This document shows, piece by piece, positions 12,310 through 25,739 of a stretch of DNA of 64,000 nt. A program made the translations under genes and the position numbers. How positions within the stretch are numbered: the stretch's first letter is position 1; the number at the start of each line of letters is the position of its first letter. This DNA is from Hymenopellis radicata (Eukaryota > Basidiomycota > Agaricomycetes > Agaricales > Physalacriaceae): the NCBI GenBank assembly GCA_015501595.1, contig JADNRX010000032.1, positions 1-64,000 of the forward strand, read 5' to 3'. The notes beneath the pieces are model-generated. The model saw nothing but the letters and a program-made list of their open reading frames with translations. It was not told where the DNA came from and ran no database searches.

Positions 12310-13082
12310 CTAGTAGGCACCTCGCTGCTGCGAAACACCCAAAAGGGTGTTCATGTAGCCATCGTTCGAGCGCTTTCTGGCTTTCGTCGGGCCGGGACTC
12401 TGATGTTTACTGTTCATATGCTTGATGAGGTCCTCGCGGTTCGCGAAGGGCGGGATGGTACATAGCTGGCAAGTAAACCCTGCCACGAAGTTAGATAGTG
12501 ACACACGACTGACATGACCCAGATGTACGTACCGGAACCATGGGAACGCGTAGGAGGTCTACTCGTGTGTGAACTTGAAGGGCCCGCCTTCATCTGATGC
12601 ACGTACGCCGGTGAATTGTGCTGCGGCTCGTAGTTGTTTAGTCTCCGAATCAGTGGACCAGCCTGATTGCGCGCCGCATGACTCTCAAGGCCACTCTGCA
12701 TCACCTCCAAGAGAGAGCCTTGAGTAATCATACTTGGGAAATTCATAAGCACGCCACAGACTTACAAGCAATATGGAGCAGCTCACCTCTGTGGTTTATC
12801 CCGTTTCAACTTGTTTGTGAAGTTGGCTTGGAGAGGGAGATCGACGGGCGGCGAGCGCTGCCTTGATTGTTGTGGAAGATGGCGAATGGTATTAGTAGGT
12901 CCTCGGAGAATCCCAACAGACTGAGAGTCCGTCGTTTGCTGATGCGTCTGTGGCGGCTGATTTTGCACAGAAGACCCTCGATGGTCGCGTACCAGGTTGT
13001 AGTAGGTCCGGGGATGCCCCGGTGGCACTGTAGGCACAGTAGGAGAGCCTGCATGACCCTGTACCCAATTGTACTGTGACAT
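12310..13082 (-). CDS. small protein with one C2H2 zinc finger
   Basis: Exons 12787-13082, 12533-12732 and 12310-12479. Both introns are GT-AG and in phase. The N-terminal two thirds are Gln/Pro/His-rich and disordered (RTYYNLVRDHRG, PPQTHQQTTDSQS). The last exon encodes one classical finger, FTCQLCTIPPFANREDLIKH followed by MNSKH (C-x2-C-x12-H-x4-H), and then a basic stretch (TKARKRSND). A single finger with a basic tail suggests nucleic-acid binding, but targets cannot be inferred. The start could also lie upstream: the frame is open to an ATG near 13192 that sits just below a TATATAAA. I chose 13082 because a pyrimidine tract and TTTTTCACAG near 13141-13150 could be an acceptor. Confidence 0.55.
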
Positions 13083-14808
13083 GCCAGGATCTGAGTAGTA
13101 TAATGTTTCTAGATGGATCGACTCGATGCGAGCTGTGAAAAAGATAAACGCTGAACAGGTGGAAAGATGGTCGAGTCGCATGAATAAATTCCATTTATAT
13201 ACTTCGGGAGAGACGATCCTTGTTACCTTCCAGGACAAGAGTTGTTGTGTGGGAGGGCGATCGAAGGAAAACTCTCGAAGTGGCCGTTTGTAGAACAATA
13301 ACCGTTGCTAGAGTATATGCGTGGGAGCCTGTCCCGCAGAAAGCTCTCGAAGAAACAATTTGAAGGGTTCAAAAACAGATGAAAAGACCATGTAAAGTTT
13401 TCAAGCGAAGAGAACGGAGGTGAATCAAGACATACATGAGTAACATGTTAACTAGAAGACTGACGGGCGTCTTCGACCAGATGAAGCGTGGATTGTTAGC
13501 AAACGAAGGCGAGTATCAAGACTAGTCGACCCACGTTTGAATGTAGGTCGCCAAGGAGTGGGACTGGTATAGGGATGTCGACAAGATGATAAACATGATG
13601 ATTGTTGTACGCGCGCTGATTGAAGGACCCTGCGACTTATCATTCAGCGCTTGCAGAGGAACAATAACCATAGTTGGGTTAACGATCATTCAAAACGAGC
13701 TGTGACCACAGATACAGAGACGTTGATATCAAGATACGGAAGGGTTGCTGAGTCCGAGAGAGAGAAAAGAAAGCCTAGTTCAAACAGAGCCAAACATCAC
13801 ATGGTCCTTCCTGACAAAAAACTCAACAACTGATTGATCCTCACCCACAGGAGTGCACCAGTTATTGCACGAAGGTTATTCATTGGCCTGGAAGTGAATC
13901 CAGCCCTATTGAAATTCACGGGCTCGGTTTGCGCCTTGGAGTCAATATCATCTTTGTCGCACGTTTTCTGGACTCTGTGAGATCTGGTGGGCATCTACCT
14001 GCCTCCTAAATAAGTCGAGGGTAGTCTTCCCTGGTCATACTCTGCACCACGCAATACTTCGAGGGTGCGTCGTTCATCGTCTCACCCATCAGCATTTAAA
14101 TCTCGAACTAGATGTCGGCCGGCGGCATGGCGATCTTCCTCGCGCGCGCCATCTTTTATATCTCGATTTGTTGGGAATCAACGTGTGCCACCAAATCACC
14201 GCCCCCGTTCATTCTTTCATCAACTCGCTCCTGGTCGCGCCACTCTGGCGCCTGGATGGTGCTGATATTGTTCATGCTCTTCACGACCTGGAACCTATGT
14301 GTGTGGCGCCCCTTCACCACAGGTGATGACTAGTTGTGAGGGACTGGAATCTTGACTGATTTACATAATCGGGTGAAGAGGTGGATTCAGTTCAGTCTGC
14401 CGCTCTTTGACCTCAGCAAACTACTCCTGTAGCTCTGAAATTAGAGCTTCCAATATGTAATGCTGAGTTGTATATCATTTTATTGTCAGTTTAGTCAACG
14501 ATGCGCGTTTCACGCCTCAGACGTTGACGGGTCTCAAGATCATCTCAGGCTCGTTACTGTTCATCACTCATGATCTCGCCTCTTCGATGTCATTTGTCAT
14601 TATTATTCAACCTCATAAACTTGAAGATGCCCGCACTCCCACCAGATCCACTCGAAGGCAAAATGACAGCGGCGGGATGTGGGTATATCAGTACTACAGT
14701 CAGCTTCGTAATGTCTTTCACGTCAACCTTAGTCAGGCCATCCTCTGGGTCACGGTGCTTCAAATGGGACAGCTCAGTGCTCACTCATACCTATACAGCA
14801 TGACCTAA
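13083..14808. other. intergenic, unassigned reading frames only
   Basis: A TATATAAAT (minus strand, about 13195-13203) probably belongs to the C2H2 gene. On the plus strand, 14003-14329 is open without an ATG and reads LDLLGINVCHQITAPVH and PLWRLDGADIVHALHDLEP, which looks protein-like but is not recognised. 14570-14803 holds short overlapping frames on both strands. I see no complete gene. Confidence 0.35.
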
Positions 14809-16099
14809 ATGCCTACGAAGCTTCATATAGCCTGCTTTATCCTGTCAATCCTGTCATCCATCATCCTGCTTCCCCACTTCCAATTCTTCCGGAAACCCTT
14901 GAGGTCTATATTCTCAAGCTCATCTTCCTATACAACTCTACACAACATGGCATCGAACGCGACGCTTCCTTCGAACCAAGCTCAATGGCGCGACGCACTC
15001 GAAGCTCTTCCTTCTACTCCGGACCACATACCTTCATTCTTCTTTGCGCACGGGAGTCCATTCTTGGCATTCCCCGAGAACCAAAATTTCGGCGGAGGGA
15101 TCGCAGACTGGCAGGGCCCCAAAGGGCCACTAGCCAAGTTTCTGAAGGATTTTGGACCGGCCTTGCTGCGCAAATACAAACCTCGCGGAATTGTCGTCTT
15201 TAGCTCACTGGGAGACGCTCGGCGAGAGATTAGGTTTGTTCGTTCTATGATTGGGAGCGTTGAATGTAGCCTTATCCGCGATGACAGTTACAGATTATGG
15301 AGACGAGAATCCGCTTCTCATGGACTATTTTCGGGTTCCAGCCGGAAATGTATAAGGTCAAGTTTAAGTCGAAGGGAGATGCCGGTATATCGCAACGCGT
15401 CGTTCAGTTGTACAAAGATGTGAGTTGATTTAACTGTTCTCTATCTTGACCCTAGTTTTGATGTCGTTTGTAGGCCGGCTATTTGGCGCGTACTACGACT
15501 AAATTGGAACCCAGAGGTGAAGACGGACGCGGATTCCAAGGTCCTGGATTGGATCATGGAGTGTTCGTACCTTTCAAGGTCATGTTTGGGGAGGAATTCA
15601 TGGACATACCGGTCGTCCAAGTTGCCATCGATTCGAGCATGAAGCCCGAGGACAACTGGAGACTTGGCAAACAGTTGCCGCACTAAGGTCAGTTGACAAC
15701 ACATTCATTGACGCGTATTGACAGCCATGGTAGAACGGAAGGAATTCTAGTCCTCTCAGGTGGCCTGACAATACATAACCTACGTGACATGTCTTCGTTT
15801 GCGCCAGAGTCTGCGAAGCCTGTCATAAAGGACTTTGACAAGGCCGTTCTCGATGCTGTCACCGTTCCTGATGTGAGCTTGGAATTTAATGAAGGTTGAT
15901 GCGAACTCATTATTGTTCATAGACGGAGGATCGGAAGAAGGCAATGTTTGCTCTCACCAAGCACGCAGGGTTCCGGTCGGCGCATCCTCGTGAAGACCAT
16001 TTTGTGCCTCTATACGTCGCGGCAGGTGCTGGAGAGACGGGTGGAGTGAAGGTTCTGAATGCGCTTCACGGAATATCTACTGTGGCGTTTGGCTTGTAG
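14809..16099 (+). CDS. class III extradiol ring-cleavage dioxygenase (DODA/LigB type)
   Basis: Non-haem metal dioxygenase opening catechol rings; fungal and plant relatives act on 4,5-DOPA or similar catechols. Exons 14809-15233, 15288-15419, 15474-15687, 15725-15872 and 15923-16099. Metal and catalytic histidines are visible in FFAHGSPF, LDHGVFVPFKVMFG and HPREDHFVPLYVAAGAG; LVLSGGLTIHNLRD is also typical. The N-terminus (IACFILSILSSIILLPHF) is a hydrophobic anchor, or the real start is the ATG at 14947. Three frame breaks occur. Near 15200 two bases (GC) seem lost, which hides the AHWET histidine. A T is added at 15328-15331. A base is lost near 15667-15671. Repair of all three restores an uninterrupted family pattern. 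Confidence 0.8.
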
Positions 16100-16667
16100 C
16101 TTTCATTACACAACATTGAACGGACCGTATATACGTTGAGCTCGGGGCCCGGAAAAGTCACGTGGACAAACAAATGACGAGAAAATTTGATTTGGGCTCT
16201 TAATTCTCGTCTGTCAAGTCAGTGTCAAGCTGTTGGTGGTTACGGGCGACAGACAAGGCTTGAGCAAGGCGTTGTCGTTGGTGTCGCTGGGACTGTAATC
16301 TGTTGAAGAGCAAAGGGTCGCGCGGTGCGCAGTGTCAAGGTGCGTTTGAGGATACTGTGTCCGAACTTCCCACATGGCTGGAATGATTCTCATATATATC
16401 AGCAGAGTTTTGTTTTGACGGAGTTCTTTTCCGCCTGGCAACGCCCCAAGACGTCCTGCTTTGTCCCAGTCTGCCAGCTCTCTCTTCTTAATTTATTTTC
16501 AAAACTGTTTTAAAAACCCGCTGGCTCTCTTGTCTAATCTCCGTAATCTGTGGCCCATTTCCAGCCACATACTCTGCTCTATCAACCTTCGCTTTCCTAC
16601 TCCGTTTCTGCCACAATCAACACCGCCTGCTTAAATAGCAGCTTTCCCTCTCTCTCCCTCCACAGCC
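16100..16667. other. intergenic between DODA-like and kinase genes
   Basis: The stretch 16500-16667 is strongly pyrimidine-rich on the plus strand (many TCTC and CCT runs), typical of a fungal promoter/5' leader just before the kinase ATG. No coding signal is seen. Confidence 0.4.
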
Positions 16668-18163
16668 ATGCGTCGCACTTCCCTCTCTGCCCGTTCGTCC
16701 CTACCCCATATCGGCACAGACTTGCCGATCCTCACCGTGCCGTCCAGGTCGACGCGTGGTTCTAACGCGAGACGCGAGTCTCAGCCGATGATTCCTGATG
16801 CACCGATGACCCCACCGCTTTCCCCCGGTCATAGCATACACAGCCTGGACGATGCTGATATGGACTTTGGAGACGACTCCATCCTGGTCGACGAAGAGCC
16901 CCGCTACAGCGGCCCTCAGGTTGACCATTCTCGCATGGACACGAGAGAGAATACAAATATGCACCACCTGCTTCCGCGGATTCGCCGACGCCCCATTCCG
17001 CGCCGCAACGCCCGTTACGGCTCCTTGAGGACGAGCAGGTTCATTTGCAGCGATCTGGCCTCAAACTGACAGATTTCGAGGTCAGAGGGACCTTAGGTGA
17101 GCTTTCTATGTGCAGTCTATCCTTTTTTGGTTCGCTCATCTCCACATCCCCTCTAGGAACCGGCACCTTCGGACGTGTTATGCTCGTCCGTCACCGGGAC
17201 TCGCCTACTCAGAACCACTTTGCCATGAAGGTCCTGCGCAAGACAGATATAGTCAGGCTTCGACAGGTGGAGCATGTCAACGCAGAACGTTACATCTTAT
17301 CACGCGTTCATCATCCGTTCGTAGTGGATCTCTTCGCCACATTCCAAGACAGTCTTAATGTCTACATGCTCATGTCCTATGTTCCCGGAGGAGAACTCTT
17401 CACTCATCTACGTCGGGCCCAGCGCTTCACGCCCGACGTCACCAGGTTTTATCTCGCAACAATCATATTGGCTCTCAAATACCTTCACTCCTTTAATATT
17501 ATATACCGCGACTTGAAGCCCGAAAACCTCCTTCTCGACTCCCGGGGTATCTGCGCCTGACGGACTTTGGTTTTGCCAAAATTGTCGACGATCGCACATG
17601 GACCTTGTGCGGTACACCTGAATATCTCGCTCCAGAAATCATACAATCTGACGGTCATGGTAAAGCCGCAGACTGGTGGGCTTGTGGTGTTCTCTGCTAC
17701 GAGATGTTGGTTGGTTATCCGCCCTTCTTCGATGAGTCTCCATACGGAATCTACGAGAAGATTCTCAGTGGGCATATACATTGGCCCCGGAGTATGGATC
17801 CCTTGTCAAAGAGTCTAGTCAAGGCCTTCCTCAATCCCGACCGTACTCAGCGGCTTGGAAACATGATTGGTGGCCCGCAGGACATCCTAGAGCATCCGTG
17901 GTTCAGAGGTGTTGATTGGGATGCGCTGGAGAGGCGGGAAATTAATGTATGTGTTGACTTATCTGCGCACAAGTACCGCTTGGCTAATGGTATGTTCGCA
18001 GGCTCCCATCATCCCACACACGTCTTCGGGGGATGACACTCGCCACTTCCTCCACCTCCCGCTGCCACCGGCTGGCGAGATGCCCGGGCTTATCCAGGAA
18101 GAGCAGCCACCACCTCTGCAAGACCGCTTCGACTCGATTGCCTATCAATTCCTCGAATTCTAA
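16668..18163 (+). CDS. cAMP-dependent protein kinase catalytic subunit-like AGC kinase
   Basis: Ser/Thr kinase of the PKA group, cytosolic/nuclear, expected to act downstream of cAMP in growth and nutrient sensing. Exons 16668-17096, 17157-17946 and 18002-18163. After a disordered Ser/Pro-rich N-terminus the kinase starts at LTDFEVRGTLGTGTFGRV. It has AMKVLRK (Lys), HSFNIIYRDLKPENLLLD, LRLTDFGFAK, the activation loop RTWTLCGTPEYLAPEI, DWWACGVLCYEMLVG and an AGC tail ending QFLEF. There are two frame breaks. One A is missing near 16950 (GAGAATAC should read GAGAAATAC). One G is missing in the GGGG at about 17545-17548, without which the frame stops just before TDFGFAK. Both fixes are single-base homopolymer changes, so the gene is probably intact in the organism. 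Confidence 0.88.
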
Positions 18164-19022
18164 AAATCTCTCATCATGGCCAGCTCATCACATTCCGCCA
18201 TTCTCTTGTGTATCCTTTAAACTATTTATTCCGCCGTGTCGTCTCCCGTCCACTCCCTCAGCTCTGTCCCACCACAATCTCCCGCGTCGATGTTTCCATC
18301 ATTCGATCCTCACTATTTATTCAATTATCGTCTGTATCAAGTTGTCTCCCACCTTCCTTTCGTCGTCGTTGTATCCGTGCTTTGATTTGGCTATGGGCCG
18401 CCCGATATCTGTATATATAGCTCTTTCGAAACCTTCTTCGTTCTTGCTCGTAGATTTCCATTTTCTTGTCAGACACTCAAGTAGCAGTGTAGCCTTTCGT
18501 ATACCTCATCCCTCTTGTATTGCTATCTATATCCTCGTTGGGTCCTTCGTATTCCACCAGCTGCGGCAGCAAATATAGGACGGAAAACGTTACTTAACCT
18601 CAAACTATGGTGATGGTATCCTGTAAGACACTTTTGACGAGAGGCTCCAGTTTTTTTTGCCCTTGTGTCAAGTTGAAGTTGTGACATCGCGTTAAACGTA
18701 TGAGACCATGGCGCCTCGCTGATACAGTATGCCTCTGGAGATTCTGAATTGCCTCGCTGAACTTGTGAATACCGGTATACATTTCGTGAAACTCCATGGT
18801 CGAACCCTCCTCGGACTAATCCGCGAGGTCTGGGAGCTTGTATCTTACTGGATCATCAAAAATCCACTGACACCTCCGATCATTGTTAATCGCTCGTTCT
18901 ATACGTACGTGTTGTACATATTCATTTCCTGGTGGAACCCTGCTCTTTCCGGAGGCGCGAAGAAGACCGAATAAGGGCTATCAGTGCACTTTTGTGGCGC
19001 AGTCCTCGGTAACGTGGATTCG
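18164..19022. other. intergenic, kinase 3' flank and arrestin-gene promoter
   Basis: 18164-18580 is pyrimidine-rich 3' flank of the kinase. A small plus-strand ORF at 18729-18974 (81 residues, ATG start) contains a hydrophobic run (SFYTYVLYIFISWW). It could be a short membrane peptide, but I have no support beyond the open frame. Confidence 0.35.
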
Positions 19023-20588
19023 ATGGCAAAGTTTAAGAAGCGGAATTTGTCTCGGGGAGGTCTCAAACCATCCGCCCATATTTACCCCTACTTCATCGAC
19101 TCTCCCCCTTACTATCATGTTCCCTACTCTTCCTCAATACAGTGCGGTCGAACTCTCCCCCCGACACCTGCATACACAGTCTCCCCTTTATCCTCCGAGG
19201 TGTCTGTCAAAGGGGAAGCCCTCACAGGCTCTCCATCATCTGCTCACTTCACATACCGGACCCAGCACATGACCATCGATCTTGGTCCGCGTATCTGGGG
19301 CTCATCGTACCCATGTTATGGCCTCAACGGGCGCGTCGAAGGCTCAATTCGCTTTTCCGGAATGCCTAGGCATGTAAAGCGCGTTTCTGTCACCGTTCGT
19401 CGTCCTTGTCTGTCTTGGCTCGTAGTGAAACTGACATGTCCATCATCATCAGCTCATGGCGCGCTTGGCCACATCAGCTCCCCAGCGTGGCGTCAAAGGG
19501 AAATATGTTTCGACGCTTATGTCCCGCACTATTCCTGTGTATGTCCCATTCAAAACGGGTACCTCCTGGGAGGACGATCACCATTTCTCTATTCCAATAC
19601 CATCTGAGATCAACATGCACGACGCCGTGTCTGAATTACCGCCCTCCTTCTCCTCTTGGGATACTTATTTGGGTGTCGGCTGTGATCTCGCGTACTTTTT
19701 GAAAGTCTGCATGCTCTGCAAGCGAAACGGTATATCCACTCATGAATCGTAAGTGACGTCTTGGCTTTCCCCGTTGACACTTACATATTTATCTCTCAGG
19801 CGCCTTATACCCATCATGTACTTTCCCAAATCACAGCCATCGCAAGTTGGACTCCCCGAGGAAGTTTCTTATTCTGGAGACGCGTCCCTCGAGGGCCCAG
19901 AGTCAGATGAAGACTCATTAAAAATGGACGCCGTTCTCCCGCGATGGCCATCCTCAGTGAAGCCTGATTCCGAAACCAGCGCTCAGTTTTCTGAAACAAT
20001 ATCAGTCCGTTACCGCTCCCGCCCGCGTGCATTGAGATGTTGACCCGCCTATAGATCTCATTGCCATACACCACATTCGCCTCCGGGGAATTGATACCCT
20101 TCACGATCAAAATATGCTCAGCACAACCCTCGTTATCCCATATCCTATGCCAGAGTACTTGCGTCACTCTGCTGAAACGAATCACCGTTTCCCCTTCCTC
20201 GGGTAAAGCGTGTCAAACTGCGGTCACCAACCTCTCAACGGGCTCTTTTACCACCCAGGAAGCTAAAGATGGCTCATACGTGCTCAGTGGTAACGTCAGG
20301 GCCGGCAAAGCTGGGAAGGAGGCGTCCTGGTCGATTCCGGATACAGTGAGCGCCGAGGTTCGTCGTCTGATTGTTCTGATGAATTTGCGCATCCTAATAT
20401 GCCCCAAGTACATTCTTCGCGTGTCTGTCGTCGTTCCGAAAAACCTTGCGGGACATATTCCCAACTTTAGGCATGAGAAAGTCGTCAAATTGACCTCTGA
20501 TCCATGTGGGACGATTGAGCGCGAGCTTCGTGCGACAGGTGGTGTGCCTACGCCAGCATTAGGTCTCCAGTCGGCGTTGCCCAGGTAG
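19023..20588 (+). CDS. arrestin-like (alpha-arrestin fold) protein
   Basis: Likely trafficking adaptor. Exons 19023-19394, 19453-19748, 19800-20004 and 20055-20588 give 468 residues, with all phases consistent. The arrestin N-domain pattern is seen in LNGRVEGSIRFSGMPRHVKRVSVTL with an extended ligand loop. Later come VPFKTGTSWEDDHHFSIPIP and, at the start of the C-domain, ISLPYTTFASGELIPFTIKI. A short intron at 20005-20054 removes an in-frame TAG that would otherwise truncate the protein. I see no PPxY motif for Nedd4-type ligases. The N-terminal 45 residues are Pro/Tyr-rich (YPYFIDSPPYYHVPYSS). No frame break is present. Confidence 0.7.
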
Positions 20589-20929
20589 GTTGGCTCTTCC
20601 CACCGATTTTTGGTCCTCATGTTTGTGACAGGGACGACGTCGGCTCTTTTGCCAATGTATATATTTGTTAAATAGTCCTTGGGCGTCCTTTTCCCGCCAC
20701 ACTTTGTACATTACTTGTTTTTTGACTTTGGGTTAATGGTGTATGTAGATTTTATGCGTCATGCCACAACTGCTTTGGCAGATGACTATCAGAATCCAGA
20801 GCTGTGTATACTTAAGGCGCGGATGTCTCTTGTCACGCAACTCCCATCTGCTTCTGCTAGTAACAGCCGCGTACACGCCGATACGCAGCAGCACCTGCCG
20901 TTGTGGTGTTGCTATAATTGTCGTCAACA
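20589..20929. other. intergenic, nothing recognised
   Basis: About 340 bases between the arrestin-like gene and copy 1 of the unknown pair. It is AT-richer than its surroundings and holds no supported ORF. Confidence 0.4.
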
Positions 20930-22104
20930 ATGATTATCGAGGAGAAGCATATGTATCCTCCCCCGCCTGCTCTCCCAGCGTACACATCTCCTCCGCCTCC
21001 GTTCACGCCTTCGGGCTCGGGGTCGCCGGCAGGAAAGCTGAGTTTGGCGACATGTCCGCCACATATTCTATTGCAAATAGTCTATCGGACGTTTCCGCAG
21101 CGCGATGGGAAGTATGAAGGTGAAGGGAAGATTGAACGCCAGCGCATGACTCTACATTGGCTGGTGACATCGCTGAGGCTAGTTAGCAGAGCTTTGTATA
21201 CCGGTTAGTCGAGGAGTTCACTGTGACCTTGCGCTCATCGCGATGTCTAGCATCCATGCACATCTTGCGATCGACTTATGTTCCAGCATACGATAGTCTT
21301 GTTAGGCCTCCATACACCTCGGATCCCTTCTCCAGGACAGCATCGCATCATCCTGCATCATCCAAAGAGTCGATTTTCGCTACGCACCGAGAATTGGCTA
21401 CTCTTGATTCCTTCATCGCTCTGCTCGCACATGAAGACTTGATGCTTGATTCTACTGCCCTCCATCTCCCACGAGAAGAGGCTTACAAGGACCTCTTTGA
21501 TCTCATGCAGCCCCGGAGCCGTCTCGAAGATCTCGTCAGAGAAATAGGCGTCGCGGACGGCGTCATCTTTGACGGAGACCCGTCCGAATGTCCTTTACGA
21601 GTCACTTCCGCGACAAACCCTTCCAGAAATCTTCCTCCGAATCCTACAGCTCCATCTTTAAACGAACCGCCCTCGCCTTCGCCGTCTCCTTCCAGATCCT
21701 CCTTCAATCTCTTCTCCAAATCCTCTATCAAGGCTTCCCTGTCTCGCGTAAAGAGGTCACCGCCGAATTCTACGCCACCATCCCCTCTGCCCCCTCCTGC
21801 TCAAGTGGCTCATGTTCCCGTGCAAATCACACCGGTACCTTTCGCTTATCTTTCCGTTTCCTTCACGCCAAGGCGGGTAGGTCTGGTATACACATTACCA
21901 TCCAAATCTAGTGGCACTACGTTCCACGGGAGCGAGTTTGGAGCGCTTAGTTTGAGTGTAAGTGGCCCAACAGGTCCGGGTGGTAGAAAAAAGACGATCG
22001 TCGATGTAGTAAGAGATCGGAGGGAAGAACCTCTCGAGGTCTGTGCAAGGAATCTGGTGAAGGCGCTTCGGGCATATCTGGAGGAAGACGCCATGTATTC
22101 GTAG
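20930..22104 (+). CDS. conserved unknown protein, copy 1 of an inverted paralogous pair
   Basis: Two exons, 20930-21203 and 21251-22104, 375 residues. The N-terminus is Pro-rich. Then CPPHILLQIVYRTFPQ and WLVTSLRLVSRALYTA form a helical region reminiscent of an F-box-like opening. The central part (MHILRSTYVPAYDSLV, REEAYKDLFDLMQPRSRLEDLV) is the best conserved with copy 2. A low-complexity Pro/Ser region follows, then a C-terminal segment (ARNLVKALRAYLEE). The intron sits at the same residue and phase as in copy 2 (29765-30969), so the two are true duplicates. I do not recognise a characterised domain. A short gap of about 100 bases separates its stop from the convergent phosphoglucose isomerase gene. 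Confidence 0.7.
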
Positions 22105-22204
22105 TGTCGTGATTTTCTATTTTACATCGACTCATAATCTCCATTGATGTTGTACAGATTACATTTGATTTTTTCCGGGTCTGGTCTGCATCTTTTTCAA
22201 CCAG

Positions 22205-24203
<1,999 letters not shown>

Positions 24204-24525
24204 GGTGTCTCGGTGATGGTGGTAAGTAAGACTGTGTGGTAAGAAACCGAGTTCGGATACGGCGGATAAGTGAACCAGGAAATCGGCCCGTCCTTTTCCG
24301 GCGGACACGGTCACAACTTCTCTTACTGTGGCCCGCGCACTGCCGCTTGTAGCCGTTTGCATAAGTACATTATAAAGTAGGGAAGGAAATTACAGTTACA
24401 GAGATTATAGAACGCATAATAAGGTATCTACGGTAAAGGTCAAATAACAGGCTGTAGGGCCAGTGAACAACAGGATGAATAAATGTTACTGCGTAGGAGA
24501 ATAAATACCGCATACTTCAAGTTCA
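24204..24525. other. intergenic between isomerase and terpene synthase
   Basis: About 320 bases. It is AT-rich near 24361-24440, and includes the isomerase promoter and the 3' flank of the terpene synthase. No coding signal is seen. Confidence 0.4.
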
Positions 24526-25739
24526 TCACAGCGCCTTTTTGCTGCGAGGCGACAAGAAGAGAGTTCTCTCCCTTTGCACCCGCAGGCCATCGGTTCCGAA
24601 GTAACGTCCACTTTCGAAACTCCAGCTATCGTTGGCTCGTACCCAATTGCCGAGTCCGCTGATGTATTCGTAGACCTGATCGTCAAACTCTTCGGGCCAG
24701 AATGGTTCGACGCGCATCAAACGTCCGAATTGTTCGACAAGGCGGCGCATCTCCCGCTCAATCCAGTCCATTGCACCCGATAGTGTTTCATGGTGGTGGT
24801 ACATGATCACGGTTACGATGTTGTGCGCATCATCGTCCGCAGCCTGCTCCTTGTTGTAGGAGTATATATCCTGAAATCGATGTCAGTGAACTCCAGCTAA
24901 GGAACGGACAAACTCACATTGCCCAGTATTATGAGATCGAGGACAATCTCCGTCAACTTCTCCATAACAGGATGCTCGATAACACCATCAGGAAGATCCA
25001 TGCCAAGTTCCAACAAGGCGAATGAAGGCTTCCCACCGATAGTAATTCGGCGAAGCTCCATGTAGTCCGCAATAGTCCTTATGCGGTCGTCCGACCTGTC
25101 TTTGGCTTGGTCAACGACAGACTCAACATAGGTGTCGAAAGTGTCGATAAAACGCTTCATAGACGTTCGAGAAGCAGTCCTGATTGCCCTCTCCCAGAAT
25201 CTGATTAAAATGTTGGTGCTCATGCTGAGTAGTATTTCAAGATGACTTACTGCCTTGCTATCTCTCCAACGACGCTCTCCCCGGATGGTCGAGGACGGTG
25301 CGGGTGCCGGAGGGCATCCATGACAATTCTGGCGAGTTCTTGCACGGTCTCGACATTCGCGTCGTCGGTCAAATCATCATAGACAAAGAACAAGTTCATC
25401 AAATCACAGCCTGTTCTTAAGTGCTCTAAATGTGAATGAGCACACTATTTCAAATTGAGCAAACGCGAACATTACCTCTGCTCATGATCGGGTACGCGAT
25501 AGAGCTCAATAGACCTACAGTGACACGTCAGTGGGCGACACCAGAAGAAGGTGAGGCCACGACTTACCAAAATTGCATTTGTTGAAGGCCTTCACCCCGC
25601 GGGCATCAAAAGCGCGGAACGCCTCTATCCATTTATCCGACTCAACCTTGACTTCAGCGAAGTAAGGGTTAATACGACGCGGCCAAGGCCAAGACTCGAG
25701 AACGTCGGGGAAGTAAAGTTTAGCAGGGATACCAGGCAT
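24526..25739 (-). CDS. class I sesquiterpene synthase
   Basis: Predicted to cyclise farnesyl diphosphate. Exons 25568-25739, 25476-25514, 25251-25425, 24918-25200 and 24526-24870 give 337 residues, the usual length for Agaricomycete enzymes, with all phases correct. The N-terminus has [15 protein letters not shown] and W-x-x-x-F. The aspartate motif is VYDDLTDD, and the NSE triad is [18 protein letters not shown]. The Arg/Tyr effector near the C-terminus (RYFG) lies in [17 protein letters not shown]. No frame break is seen. A TATATAA box lies about 95 bases upstream of the ATG. The gene is divergent to the P450 26911-29061 with 1.17 kb between, and tandem to the isomerase. The product cannot be predicted from sequence alone. 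Confidence 0.92.

Noticed and set aside
16668..17096. Reading the kinase N-terminus as a separate 133-residue gene
   Set aside because: A single A restored near 16950 joins it to APPPASADSPTP and on into the kinase domain, so it is one gene.
20005..20054. In-frame TAG suggesting a truncated arrestin-like gene
   Set aside because: The stop lies in a 50-base GT-AG intron with a TTGAC branch-like site; splicing gives ISLPYTTFASGELIPF in phase.
21483..22104. Overlapping long frames on both strands in copy 1 of the unknown pair
   Set aside because: They are shadows of the real plus-strand frame; the paralogue at 29765-30969 conserves only that frame.
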